Assembly: GCA_977006965.1 (NCBI GenBank)
Contig: OZ345368.1
Span: 1-64,000 of the forward strand
Length of the DNA stretch: 64,000 nucleotides
Reading direction: 5' to 3'
Origin: Phymatolithon calcareum
Lineage: Eukaryota > Rhodophyta > Florideophyceae > Hapalidiales
A program made the translations under genes and the position numbers. The notes under the pieces are model-generated. The model was not told the DNA's origin, did not search any database, and saw nothing but the letters and a program-made list of their open reading frames with translations. This document shows, in pieces, positions 19,938 through 29,989 of the stretch. Position 1 is the first letter of the stretch. Every line of letters starts with the position of its first letter.

Positions 19938-22900
19938 ATGGGAGACAAAATGAGCGATCTTGAGCTTCTCCGCTCCTACAGAATTCTTCCTACTCCGCAA
20001 ATCTGTGGGTTTATTTGCGAACCTTGCCAAACTGAGTTTTCCATGAGCTCTACACAAGCTTTTAAAAGCCATGCAAAGAACAAGCACGAGCTTCATGCTG
20101 AAGCGCAGCGCAAGCTATATGATGCTCTGCTCTCGGTGAGGGGTACATTTCATGAAGATGAGGAAACTGTGGCGCTCTATCGATGCAGGACTTCCGTGTT
20201 GACTCCGCTTCCGAAACTACCCGGTTTGAGAGTTGAACAAACTAGAAGATGTCATCTGTGCCCCGCTCTCTTCAAGTCCCTGAGGTGCTTTAGATCTCAT
20301 CTGAAAGAAAAGCATAGTGTACGTTGCGGTTTCGCAAGCTACTGGAGTAACGCAACTTTTGTAAGCGCACAGTCACTCTCAAAGAAAAAGGGACAAGAAT
20401 GTTTTTTTCCGGTCTTGATCGAGAGCGAGCCCCTAGCATCCCGTGCTTCAACCGATGATTCCGGAGTACGAGAGAAGCTACAGAGCTATGATCCTGCGAA
20501 TGTCTTAGTTATTGCAGACACGCCGCAGGACCACCGCCATCACAGTCCGTTTGTGTTACTCGCAAAGCCCCAAGAGCGTCTGAAACACTATAACATGGAC
20601 ATGGAAGGCGCGATTGCTCTACTCGCCGGCTCCACTGACCTGCCCGCAGGACTTTCACAGTCAGCTGTTCTCGCAATTCGAGATTCACTGAGGACTTACT
20701 ACGATGAGGCCAAGTCTCTTGGAAAAATCGGTAACCTATTTCCTGGAACCTACCTTGAGATTGCAACATCAGGATCGACAGAGAGGACAAAGCATTTCAC
20801 TTTCCTCGAAGATGAATCTGCAGTAGGCACACTGGAAAAGTATCTGCAACACACAACGAATCTCCTGCTCATGGCCTGCAGGGTGTTCCTTGATAAGGAG
20901 AGCGAAGAAGAAAGCTGGTTTCCGTCGATTCCCATGTCGGATCATCAGAAGGCCTTCGCGGACGTACTCGTAACAGAAGCATCCAATGGCCACTTGAACA
21001 CAACCAAGTACATTCACGATTTTCTGTTCAGTCTTTTTTTCGAAGAAGGAACCCTGAATGAAGGCCCTTCAAGCCTTTTCATGTACGCCTACGCAACATG
21101 CGTCTGTGTGACAGGAAAGGAAGGCGATCTACCAAGATTTCGTCTTGGCACTGAGGTGTCGTCAATAATTTCGGGCCCCCTTCATTTTGTATCTTGTGTT
21201 GCATTGATGGCTGTCAAGGTGTACAACACGCTGAATACGGAAGATGATGCGCTCTGTCTCGTCAAAAGACTCCTCCAATTTGGTGCAAAAAGCGGTGTTT
21301 GCATGCTCTCTGATCTACGCTCCCAATGCCGCCGTCTTCGTGAAACAGAGATGGAAAAAATTACTTATACCGTTTGTGATCATCCTGATCACGATAATTG
21401 CGGGTTTATCAATGGTATCGAGGTCAGCGCAGCTCAAGTCGGAGAGGTCCTAAAGCGTATTCAACGAAAGATTCACTTGGAGATATTTGGAACTTTTGGG
21501 TTATTCAAAGGAAAACCACTACCTCCAAATTTCAGAGAGAAGCAAAGAGACATGGTTGATCGAATCTCTGAGAAGAAAACGGGATACTCCTTTAAGTCAG
21601 ACCCCCGCAACAAGCAGTTTATTCAATTTTGTAATGATTGGGTTTTAAGCTCCGGAGTCTTGTCAATGTCTGAGTCTGAGTTGCACATCTGGACAAGGAA
21701 GGCAGACAGAGTTGCTGAGTACCTCGTCTGTGCGATGCATATTTCTGGTGGGGCTCCAGGAAGAGGAACAGAGTTTGGCGTCAACAGTGTTATTAACAAG
21801 CCATGCGGAAGAAGGACTGTTTTCTTTGTGGGATCAGAGTGCATCTTGGCACCCTACTATAGCAAAATGAGCGTGCTTAAAATGGGAGCTGTCAATTTCC
21901 TAACTCGTCACTTGGATGCCGAGACAACATACCTCGTCAAGTCGTATTTGCTGCTCGTACACCATGTTGTTTGCTTATTCCGTAACTCGCAAGACGAAAA
22001 GAAGGCAACCACTCAAGGAGAATCGGGAGAAAACCTGGACATCGAGAAGATGAACAGCCGTTGGACTCTTCTGTGCGCTGATACGATGCTGCCAAGGCAG
22101 GTTGCGCACGTAATGAATAAGCTTTTTGAAGAGTTTGAATTTCCGCTTTCATTCAGTGATTATAGGCAATGGCAAAGGGGCTACTCGAAATATAGAGGGA
22201 GTGTCGCTGTTCGGGCTGTTATGAATCTTGCTGCCGGTGCTAAGACATCAAATATTTCCAAGAAAGACGTTCAAGAAGCTGCAATACTACAAGGTGGTCA
22301 TTCCGTACATGCTGCAGAAGCATTTTATGCCCGCATTGAGGATTCGTTTCAAGGAACGAGCGGAAAGAACACTGCTCTAGATATGCGTATGTTTCAAAAA
22401 GCATCCCACGACTGGCACGTTGACCTGGGAGTTCGAAAGCCATCATTGCCGACTCTGGGAGTGCATGGTGATGATCGAAACAGCGAGGCGACAAAAGCTT
22501 TTAAAGAGCTTGCCAGTGCCGTACAAAAGAACACGGAAGCCATCATTTCATCCACAAGTGCGAGTCGTACCCTGCCAGCAGCGCTGAGCTATGAACAAGA
22601 CGCCATCAATGAAATCAGTAAGGATGGAGAAGCCAAAGAGTATCTTCGTCGTGCCGTACAAGCCATCGGATACTTTGAAGCAATCAAAATGCTTGGGGAG
22701 ATCGGGACAATGTCGCTTGCTCATGCTCAAGTCCCCGCTATGGCCACAGCATCAAGGGGTCTTTTCGAGACCGAAGAGCAAGCTCAAATAGCCTCCATGG
22801 ATCTGAACGATGAAACCAAAATATTGGTCAGCGATCGCACGTTTAATGCAGCTCAAGCGCTGCAAAAGGCTTGCTCTCTGCCGGACGCAAAGTTTCGAAG

Positions 22901-24776
22901 CCATGAGCAGGAACTAGCTATGAATGCTGTCTATCGAGAAACGAAGGACCTCGCGATAATTCTCGGGACTGGTTCAGGAAAAACAGCCGTCGTTCTGGGC
23001 CCTATATTGTTTGAGAGGATGATAACGGTATGGATCTCTCCACTGAAGGAGCTTCGTCAAGAATGCAGAAAGCGGTTCGAGTCGGCAGGAGTTCAGACTC
23101 TAAGCTTACATGAAGTGTCACAAAACCAATTCGGGGAGAACGGAGGTATAATTCTTGTCTCTCCTGAAGATCTTCCAGGGCGAGCGTTCACGGAAACAAT
23201 GAGAAGTTTTGCATGTGCTAGGAACAGAGTACGTCGCATCGTTGTGGATGAGGCTCACGAGTTCCCAATGTCTGACAGTTTCAGAAACTGTATGTCAGGC
23301 TGCAAAGCCATTCGGAACCGGACTTTCCGCGTTCCAATTGTCTTTCTTACTGCTACTGCTCCAAACCGTCTTCTACATCGCATAGCTGAGGGATTCAATG
23401 TATCCAGGGCTAGTTTAATCGTCATTCGTGGAGACTGCTCCCGGCACAATCTCAAGTTACAAGTGAACATTCTGGCAACTAGTTCTACTAGTGTAATGAT
23501 GAGCAGTGTTTTGAAATCAGTTGAGGAGATCCATCGCGCTCTCAACTCTACGACTGGAAAGATTCTTGTTCCGTGTCTGACCACTAACCACGCAAACGTT
23601 ATTGAGGACTCACTTCAGTCTATATACTTGTCTGAAAACATATGCATTTTAAAATGCCATGGCAAAATGGAGGACATGGAGCTGGAGCGAAGTGTGCAAA
23701 AGTGGCGTGAACATACAAGATTCACAGTAGTCATGGTCGCTACTGAGAAATTTCTGACTGGAATTGATGCCAAAGACGTTCGAGCTGTTATTTTTGCTGG
23801 AAGCTGTCGTTCACTCGTTAGATTCTGGCAAGCCGCTGGAAGAGCAGGACGTGATGGACGTGACGCAAGAATTGTTGTTCATTTTAATGGGCAGCACCTT
23901 CAAAATGCAAACATGGGCGAGAATTACGTTGAAGGAGAAGGCGAGGGCTCATTTGAGGACTGGGCTCGAGACACAAGTTCATGTCGACGTCAGCGGATTG
24001 AGAATTTTCTTAATGACGCAAGCACTGCTCGTCTCTGCTCTCAGGTGGATTGCTCTCCTCAGTGCGACGTGTGCGAATCTTCGTCCAGGACACATGTTCC
24101 ATCTAAGAGAAGTCTCGAAGTATCAGAATCCGTTCCATTCGAGAAGCTGAGTTCATATACCGATAACGATCAATCAAGGGAAACTAGATACAGGATTGCT
24201 GATGTGGACAGAGACCAGACATCACAAGATTTAATTTTCTTGCGGGAAAATTGTGAAGCGCTTCGCGGACTCTGCTCCCTCTGCATTGTTCAGGACTGGT
24301 TGGACAAGAAACAGTTTCAGCCAAGGAAGTACGAGCACAGTTCTGACAATTGTATCAAATTCAAGGCGTGTGAGAAGAAGGCGAATCATTCAAAATGCTT
24401 TCGCTGCTTGACCTTCACGGTCATAGGCTCCAGACACACAGCCAGCAGGTGTCCAGTGCTTCAAGGTCCATCTCCACGTGGACTTCATTGCTGTGTCGGG
24501 TGCTTTTTGTACTTGTACAACGGCGCACGCATTCATTTGAACAATAACTACAGCAAGAGCTGTGTCTTCAAGTCGGGGATAATGCTCGTTATGAGTATAT
24601 GGGGCAAGAGTACTGGAGCCCTCCGGGAAAAGATTATAGAGGAGCTACTAGGTGGAGGAGACGACTGGACCGATGAGAAGTTTGGAGACTGGCTTGTCAG
24701 AGACAGAATGGGAAAGCCCTGTGGAATTCTGAAAGCTTTTAAGTGGGTTTTGAAAGAAATGTGCCTCTTTCTATAG
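19938..24776 (+). CDS. Telomere-linked RecQ-type helicase with zinc fingers and recombinase-like region
   Basis: A 1612-residue uninterrupted protein. Residues 27-50 and 105-126 are two C2H2-type fingers (C27, C30, H45, H50; C105, C108, H121, H126). Residues 604-613 (GGAPGRGTEF, R609) and 787-797 (GHSVHAAEAFY, H788, Y797) resemble the Arg box and the His...Tyr end of tyrosine recombinases, as I recall from fungal telomere-linked helicases. The motor follows: Walker A GTGSGKT (1010-1016), DEAH (1104-1107), TATAP, and the arginine-finger motif QAAGRAGRDG (1298-1307), so ATP binding and hydrolysis residues are present. The tail is Cys/His rich and probably binds zinc. It likely unwinds DNA at chromosome ends. 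ATG 19938 was chosen as the first Met in the open frame; ATG 19953 is an alternative. It is the only intact copy among many fossils. Confidence 0.93.
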   Translation: MGDKMSDLELLRSYRILPTPQICGFICEPCQTEFSMSSTQAFKSHAKNKHELHAEAQRKLYDALLSVRGTFHEDEETVALYRCRTSVLTPLPKLPGLRVEQTRRCHLCPALFKSLRCFRSHLKEKHSVRCGFASYWSNATFVSAQSLSKKKGQECFFPVLIESEPLASRASTDDSGVREKLQSYDPANVLVIADTPQDHRHHSPFVLLAKPQERLKHYNMDMEGAIALLAGSTDLPAGLSQSAVLAIRDSLRTYYDEAKSLGKIGNLFPGTYLEIATSGSTERTKHFTFLEDESAVGTLEKYLQHTTNLLLMACRVFLDKESEEESWFPSIPMSDHQKAFADVLVTEASNGHLNTTKYIHDFLFSLFFEEGTLNEGPSSLFMYAYATCVCVTGKEGDLPRFRLGTEVSSIISGPLHFVSCVALMAVKVYNTLNTEDDALCLVKRLLQFGAKSGVCMLSDLRSQCRRLRETEMEKITYTVCDHPDHDNCGFINGIEVSAAQVGEVLKRIQRKIHLEIFGTFGLFKGKPLPPNFREKQRDMVDRISEKKTGYSFKSDPRNKQFIQFCNDWVLSSGVLSMSESELHIWTRKADRVAEYLVCAMHISGGAPGRGTEFGVNSVINKPCGRRTVFFVGSECILAPYYSKMSVLKMGAVNFLTRHLDAETTYLVKSYLLLVHHVVCLFRNSQDEKKATTQGESGENLDIEKMNSRWTLLCADTMLPRQVAHVMNKLFEEFEFPLSFSDYRQWQRGYSKYRGSVAVRAVMNLAAGAKTSNISKKDVQEAAILQGGHSVHAAEAFYARIEDSFQGTSGKNTALDMRMFQKASHDWHVDLGVRKPSLPTLGVHGDDRNSEATKAFKELASAVQKNTEAIISSTSASRTLPAALSYEQDAINEISKDGEAKEYLRRAVQAIGYFEAIKMLGEIGTMSLAHAQVPAMATASRGLFETEEQAQIASMDLNDETKILVSDRTFNAAQALQKACSLPDAKFRSHEQELAMNAVYRETKDLAIILGTGSGKTAVVLGPILFERMITVWISPLKELRQECRKRFESAGVQTLSLHEVSQNQFGENGGIILVSPEDLPGRAFTETMRSFACARNRVRRIVVDEAHEFPMSDSFRNCMSGCKAIRNRTFRVPIVFLTATAPNRLLHRIAEGFNVSRASLIVIRGDCSRHNLKLQVNILATSSTSVMMSSVLKSVEEIHRALNSTTGKILVPCLTTNHANVIEDSLQSIYLSENICILKCHGKMEDMELERSVQKWREHTRFTVVMVATEKFLTGIDAKDVRAVIFAGSCRSLVRFWQAAGRAGRDGRDARIVVHFNGQHLQNANMGENYVEGEGEGSFEDWARDTSSCRRQRIENFLNDASTARLCSQVDCSPQCDVCESSSRTHVPSKRSLEVSESVPFEKLSSYTDNDQSRETRYRIADVDRDQTSQDLIFLRENCEALRGLCSLCIVQDWLDKKQFQPRKYEHSSDNCIKFKACEKKANHSKCFRCLTFTVIGSRHTASRCPVLQGPSPRGLHCCVGCFLYLYNGARIHLNNNYSKSCVFKSGIMLVMSIWGKSTGALREKIIEELLGGGDDWTDEKFGDWLVRDRMGKPCGILKAFKWVLKEMCLFL

Positions 24777-25300
24777 TAAATCAATTTCCATGTCATCTTC
24801 GTGCTCCTGGTACACTCGCTCCAAAATTAAAGCTCTCCGTACAAGTCACATTCCAAAGTACTGGCCAAAGACAATATCACTCTTAGGCATTTCATGCCAC
24901 TTGGTCTGTCTTTTATATCCACCACTCCTGGAAAGTTGTTCGTCTCGCTTATCAAAATTTTTACAGACCAGCACCCTTTGACACTGTCCATACTTTGAAT
25001 GTTTCTTTAAAACTCTGCCTCTTTTTGTCTTCGTCGGCTTGTGTTAATGCTTTTCTCAATTGTTCCTTATCTCTGAGAGAATAGTTTTCTGCAATATTGA
25101 TCTTCGAAAGTCTGTTGAAAGAAAGACCGCAGAGTCTACATCCGCTCAGAGTGTCTAAGACTGCAAACATTTTGAATCTTTGAAAGGGGACTTCTCTATA
25201 TGGCGTGGTTTGCTGTGAACATGCTTTAGAGAGCCAGAGGTCACATCCTGGTACGCTACAAGTCATTTTTAAGTTCGTAGCTCGACAAAATGGCACTGAA
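24777..25300. repeat. 3' flank of the helicase element
   Basis: Homology among helicase copies continues past the stop: this stretch aligns with 34380-34900 and with the reversed 52435-52640 and 26690-26880. The shared features are the CACTCCTGGAAAGTTGTTCGTC region and the preceding TTTTATATCC. It ends where LINE sequence starts at about 25300, so the element is at least 5.8 kb. Confidence 0.65.
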
Positions 25301-26215
25301 GCGAAGGAAATCTACCGGAAAGCCTGATCATCCCACTCATCGGAAGACTGGGGTCGTTTCCACGAGTGTAATTATCAAATTAGAGCCTTGGTGAAAAAGA
25401 GGAGGAAAGAGCAGTATCAAAAATACATCCCCGAGATCAAGGAGAATGAGGGAACAAGATGACAGAAACCCCGATGAATTGTGCTAATTTCTCCGCGCAC
25501 ATTTCCTAGACATGCCATAACACAGAAAAATGTCAAACTTTGTCTAAGGAAACTCTACTTCTTTGAGGGCATGAGGAGAAGAATTGAATCGGCTATCCGA
25601 AAAACGCTCAAAGGAAAGGCACCTTGCTTGGAAAAGATGAAGACTGAAATGCTTAAATTCGAAATAACACTTAAAGCTGAAGTGGTTGCAGCCGTTTGGG
25701 AGGCCTGTAGGAGGTGTGAGGACACGCTTCTGTACTTGTAGAATACACTCCTCGTCCCATTAGACATGAAGGGGACGCACAAAGACCACGGATACGTACG
25801 TCCGATCTCTCTGCTGAGCCACTGAGGAAAATTTCTGAAACAGCAATAGACATGATGCTGCCCACTGTATACTCAAACCACAAGTATCAGCTTGGGCTCC
25901 AAAGGGGAAAGAGCACTGAAGTCTCTATTCTAAGAGCTACTAAGCAATTAAAAGAGGATCGGAGGTGGGTAGCAGTATTGGCCCTTATGGCTGCCTACGA
26001 CACAACTCCGAGAGCACACTTGGTAAACAGAATGAGACAATTACTACCCTAGGACATCTGCGCAATGGCCGAGGCGCCCCTCACACCGTCCTCGGTTGCC
26101 AAATATGGTGCTGCGAACAAAAAATGGTTTGTAGTGCATAGGAGGGTCCCACAAATTTTTTCCCTCTGTCTAAGACTCTACAGAATCGTCATGGATGAAT
26201 TCGCGGAACAAATGA
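25300..26215 (+). pseudogene. LINE reverse transcriptase, central part, broken
   Basis: Plus-strand pieces in several frames give, in order, the pre-RT stretch (KRGGKSSIKN), SAIRKTLKGKAPCLEKMKTEML (the GKAPG-D-x-x-x-E-x-L block), YVRPISLLSH, QLGLQRGKSTE and ALMAAYDTTPR, where canonical elements have LDLxxAYD, then VPQ-FSL and MDEFAE. These are successive reverse-transcriptase motifs of non-LTR elements. Stops and frame changes break it at least four times. The reversed homologue is at 49950-50480. It abuts the helicase 3' flank directly. Confidence 0.8.
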
Positions 26216-26320
26216 GCTGGGCGTCAATGATTGGTTCTGTAGCAATGCTTGTAGAGCGGGAGGCGATTCCGCTAGGAGTATTACGTCATCTGGAAGAGGA
26301 TGGAAGGAATGTCGACTCAA
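26215..26320 (-). pseudogene. Possible inverted LINE segment with the ADD-type motif
   Basis: On the minus strand this reads LPDDVILLAESPPALQALLQ, which looks like the catalytic ADD motif and following helix of a non-LTR reverse transcriptase. The plus-strand LINE motifs stop just upstream, where that motif would be expected. Internal inversion on insertion would explain this; chance similarity cannot be excluded. Confidence 0.4.
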
Positions 26321-26669
26321 TCTCGTCCAAATTCTTCCATACGTTTTGAAAACTGATTTATGAAGATTTTGGACTGAGAAGAGACCCCTGCGGTACGCCT
26401 CTGTCCCCAAAAGGCCAGTTCTTTTCAGTTCTTTTCATGGTCGGCACCCAGAACGGTGTCAGGAATGCCTCTGCTATAACACATGGCTGTGGTGTGAGTA
26501 GCTGTAAAATTCTTTTCTCGCAAGCCTGCAATTTCTTCCCCTCGTTGTGAGATCTCTGGCGATGCTTGGGTAAAGATTAAGTGAAGATGCACCAGCACAG
26601 GCGGATACAGGCATGGTCTCAAAGAAGCAGAGTTGAAAAGAAATATCCCACGACTGGATAGTGCCGCAG

Positions 26670-27610
26670 AGGGTCCTTTGGAAAAATTTCGATAATCACG
26701 ACGAACAACTTTCAAGGACTTCTTCATTTAAGAGACCCAATAGTATGAGACGCAAGAGAGTGACCTTGAACAGAGTTTCGCTGTAGAGTGAATTAAACTT
26801 TTCCCAGTACTTTAGACTGTGATTGCAATGCAGTCCTTTCTCTTGGAACAAGTGTACTTGGAACTTAAAGACAGCATGCAAACTGATATTCTGTAGAACG
26901 AGGCACATTCTCTTCAAAACATACGTAAAAGCTTTCAGAATTCCGCATGGCTTTCCTACTCTGTTTCTGACAGGCCATTGTCGAAACGTCTCATCGGTCC
27001 AGTCATCTCCTCTACCTAGTTGCTCGTCTATAGTCTCTCTTTCTCCATACGCTCATAACTAGCATTGTAGCTGACTTCAAGCCACAACTATTGCTGCAGT
27101 TTTGTTCAAGTGAATTCGTTCGCCGTTGTATAAATTCAAAAGCCTCCGACACAGCATTGAAGTCCACAGCGAAATGGACCTTAAGGAACTGAAGAGCTTC
27201 TGGCATTTCAGCTGGAGCCTATGGCCGTGAGCGTGAACCAGAGAAAGCATTTTGAGTGGTAAAGCATCTTTTCATGAGCCTTTAACGTGACGCAATTATT
27301 CGAGCTGTGATCGTAAGTCCTTTGCTGAAACTCTTTCTTTTCTAATCAGTCTTCGACAATGCAGAGAGACCAGAGTCCGCGAAAAGGTTTACAGTTTTCA
27401 AATAAGAAGACTACATCTTGTGATGACTGGTCGCTGTCAGCATCATCATGCTTGTATCTAGCTTCTCTTAACTGGTAGTTATCGATGTACGAACTCGACG
27501 TATTGTAAGTAATGGATTCTGAAATTTCTAGACCTCTTTTTGATGGAACATGGGTCCAGGGCTAAGACTCGCACAGGTCGCACAGAAGACGACTACTCAA
27601 GTCAAGACAG
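26670..27610 (-). pseudogene. Reversed helicase fragment, C-terminal region
   Basis: Read on the minus strand it matches the helicase Cys-rich tail, coding end and 3' flank (for example NSCGLKSATMLVMSVWRK against KSCVFKSGIMLVMSIWGK, and the CDLCES-type cluster near 27580). Motor motifs are absent. Several frame breaks. Confidence 0.75.
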
Positions 27611-27619
27611 AGACAAGCA

Positions 27620-27910
27620 ACACAGAGACGAGCACAAGCTTTCGTTATTTCCTTTGCACGGGCAGCTAGTTCAATTGTACTTTCCTTGCCCGCTCCAGCT
27701 TTAAGAGCGCTAGAAAGAGCATCTTGCTGTCACCTCTACGTGTCCAGCATAGAGACCAAAGTCCTGCATATCGAGTTTTCGATAGTGACCCTCCACGTGC
27801 CGTCAGTGCCAAGGACCATTCCGCAGCGTGTCATAGACTTATGTACTAATGATAGGCCATTGCTGTCTTTCATAGCATTCACCACTTCAGCGCATTGAGC
27901 TGCAAGTTTC
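27620..27910. other. Unassigned stretch with weak similarity to 14.9 kb
   Basis: A 70-codon plus frame (27686-27898) shows weak nucleotide similarity to 14905-15010, ending in a shared AATGATAGGCC. No family is recognised. Confidence 0.3.
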
Positions 27911-27916
27911 ATATAA

Positions 27917-29618
27917 TAGTGTTTTCCGGGGTTTTAGAGTTTCCCAGATTCTGGGGCCCAAGCACCATTTTCAATTCGACGCATTTTTTCCGCCTCCCAT
28001 TCCTGGCGCCATATTTCTTTATACTTTTGAATAATGAACGAATCCAGTGGTTGACACAAATGCGTCGCATTTGGTGGAAGAAAACGGAGCTTTATCTTAA
28101 TGGCATCGAGTGATTGGATGCCCAGAACAATTATCCAAGAATAGAACTCGAGTCCGTCCAATAGAATCATTAGAAATCGCCCTAGGCTCTGTCAGCCATT
28201 GATCGAACATTTGGCGGTCCATCCATCCGCGCGGTTTCGTCCTATATGATACCCCGTCCACATTATCTGGAACGTTTAAAATCGGATAATTTCGTTCCTT
28301 GTTCTTAAAGATGATAAACTGTGCCGTGAGAGCCGGCGAATCTCCTCCACTGATTCGTAGAACGACAGATATTCCCTCTCCTCCAGATAGCCCGTCGGCG
28401 TAATTCACGACATGGGACCCCATGAGTCCCAGCGAATAATGGTTGTCCATATTGTACAGAAAGTGAATTTCATCCATATTCTCAATTATGACATTTTAAA
28501 AAGTGCCATTCTGGAAGTCCCGCTCCAATTCGCAGAGATGATACGCAATTAGCTTCTCGGTGTAAGCAGTGTGATCATCTGAGCGACGAAGATTACCGGA
28601 CTGCTTACGTATCACAATACTGCACCGGCTGAGAAATGATTCGATCCAGGGGCGCTTGATTTGGGATATGATTGGTCTCTTTGAGAAATCATTCAGCAAT
28701 GATGCTGAGAATGGGGACTCCGGATCACTCAGAGTATGTAACGCAATGTCTATGAGCAAGGGTTTTGTCATTTTAACACCAGCATTTGAAACACGTTCAA
28801 ATTCGGCCAATGGCATGCTGTGAACGTAGTCAACCCACGCCAAGCGCTTGCGACCGCGCCCAATCATCGCTTTCACTAGTACACGTCTCATAGAAACACC
28901 AATAGTGCGCCTTGAAACGAGTGACATTGCGCGGTTTTCCGGAGTTTTCAGTTGGGCTAGATAGGCTTCGCACATGTTCCTCCAACGCAATGCTTTCCTT
29001 CGATTAGCTGCAGCTCTACGGCTGCATCCTCGCCGAAATATATGAGGAAACTGCTTAACCGTGCGTGAAGCAATTAGGGTGGCGTTTCCCGAGGCGTAAA
29101 CCTCGTTTCTCATCCATTCCATAACGGTTTCTCGCTGGGTTTTCGTGGAGACAATCTGAGTCGTGCGATGGCACTGTGGCGTTTCGTGATTGGATAAACG
29201 TGGAGGCATGGCGTTGTCTCATTGGAGGAGGTTGAGGTGATCCGGAGGGCTGGTGGAAAAGATCTTCCTGTTCTGATGCGTGGCCTGCCTTTATATTGTA
29301 CAGAGTGCTTTTCGGATAGCACTATACTCATGTATGCGTTTAATGCATTCAATTAATTTTGCTTCATTGTATTCGGCGTAAATGAAATCAATAATAGGAT
29401 ACGTGTTGTTGTAGAGAACAAAATAAAAAGAATCTGCTTGCCAATACTGCTGATATGATTTGGAAACACTCGAGAACCTCGCTGTAAGTATTGTAAAAAG
29501 AAACAAAACCTGTCTAAGAAGTTGAAGAATTCAGAACGATTTTTATTGTTCTTTTCGTTTACGAGTATTTGTTCCCTCCATTCCCTCTTCCAGTCCCCTT
29601 GTATGAAACGGGACACTA
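27917..29618 (-). mobile_element. Pogo/Tc1-like DNA transposon, about 1.7 kb
   Basis: A single transposase gene fills this interval. Plausible ends are TA-GTGTTTTCC on the left (TA at 27917-27918) and GGGACAC-TA on the right (TA at 29617-29618). That gives GTGT/ACAC tips with TA duplications, as expected for this superfamily, but the inverted repeat is short and imperfect, so the limits are tentative. Confidence 0.6.
27934..29209 (-). pseudogene. Pogo-like DDE transposase, one stop and one frameshift
   Basis: The first 237 codons (29209-28496) form an Arg-rich N-terminal DNA-binding region. After one TAA (28496-28498) the same frame continues with the catalytic domain: NMDNHYS (first Asp), SGGDSPALTAQFIIFK, PRGWMDRQMF, then LFLDNCSGH (second Asp). 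A frame change near 28100-28120 leads to LRFLPPNATHLCQPLD (third acidic residue) and SFIIQKYKEIWR. All three catalytic Asp residues are therefore present. PPNATHLCQPLD is highly typical of DDE_1-type transposases. The copy is inactivated by two lesions, which suggests a fairly young insertion. Confidence 0.88.
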
Positions 29619-29706
29619 ATATCACAAATTAGTGTATAGTTTCAGCAGTTTTCCGGCCATTGCATGCAGAAACGTGTCGGATATGCGCATCGACGTGGTG
29701 GAATAT

Positions 29707-29964
29707 TCATTTGCATCTGGCACATTGGTGAAATGATGTTTTGCGCACTTTTAGTTCCTCATCTGTCGCCGAATCAGAGCTTTCGGACACGACAGATGCG
29801 ACTCCCGTACCATCGTTGACAGCAATGTCCTCATTGTTTGCTAACTTTCTCGACTGTTTTTCAGTGCCAAATGTCTTGCCTAGATCATGCCTACCGGAAT
29901 TGGTACTTTTAAAGTAACGTAGGACTGCCGAAAGGACCACGCGATGGTCCGGGCTTGTTTGCAC
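29707..29964 (-). CDS. Small ORF downstream of second transposase, possibly its tail
   Basis: An 85-residue minus frame, acidic in its second half and ending in FHQCARCK. It follows the 29990-30886 frame by 25 bases in a different frame and may be the displaced C-terminus of that protein. I do not recognise it. Confidence 0.3.
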   Translation of the reverse strand: MQTSPDHRVVLSAVLRYFKSTNSGRHDLGKTFGTEKQSRKLANNEDIAVNDGTGVASVVSESSDSATDEELKVRKTSFHQCARCK

Positions 29965-29989
29965 AGTGATATATTCCAGCTTAGTACTC

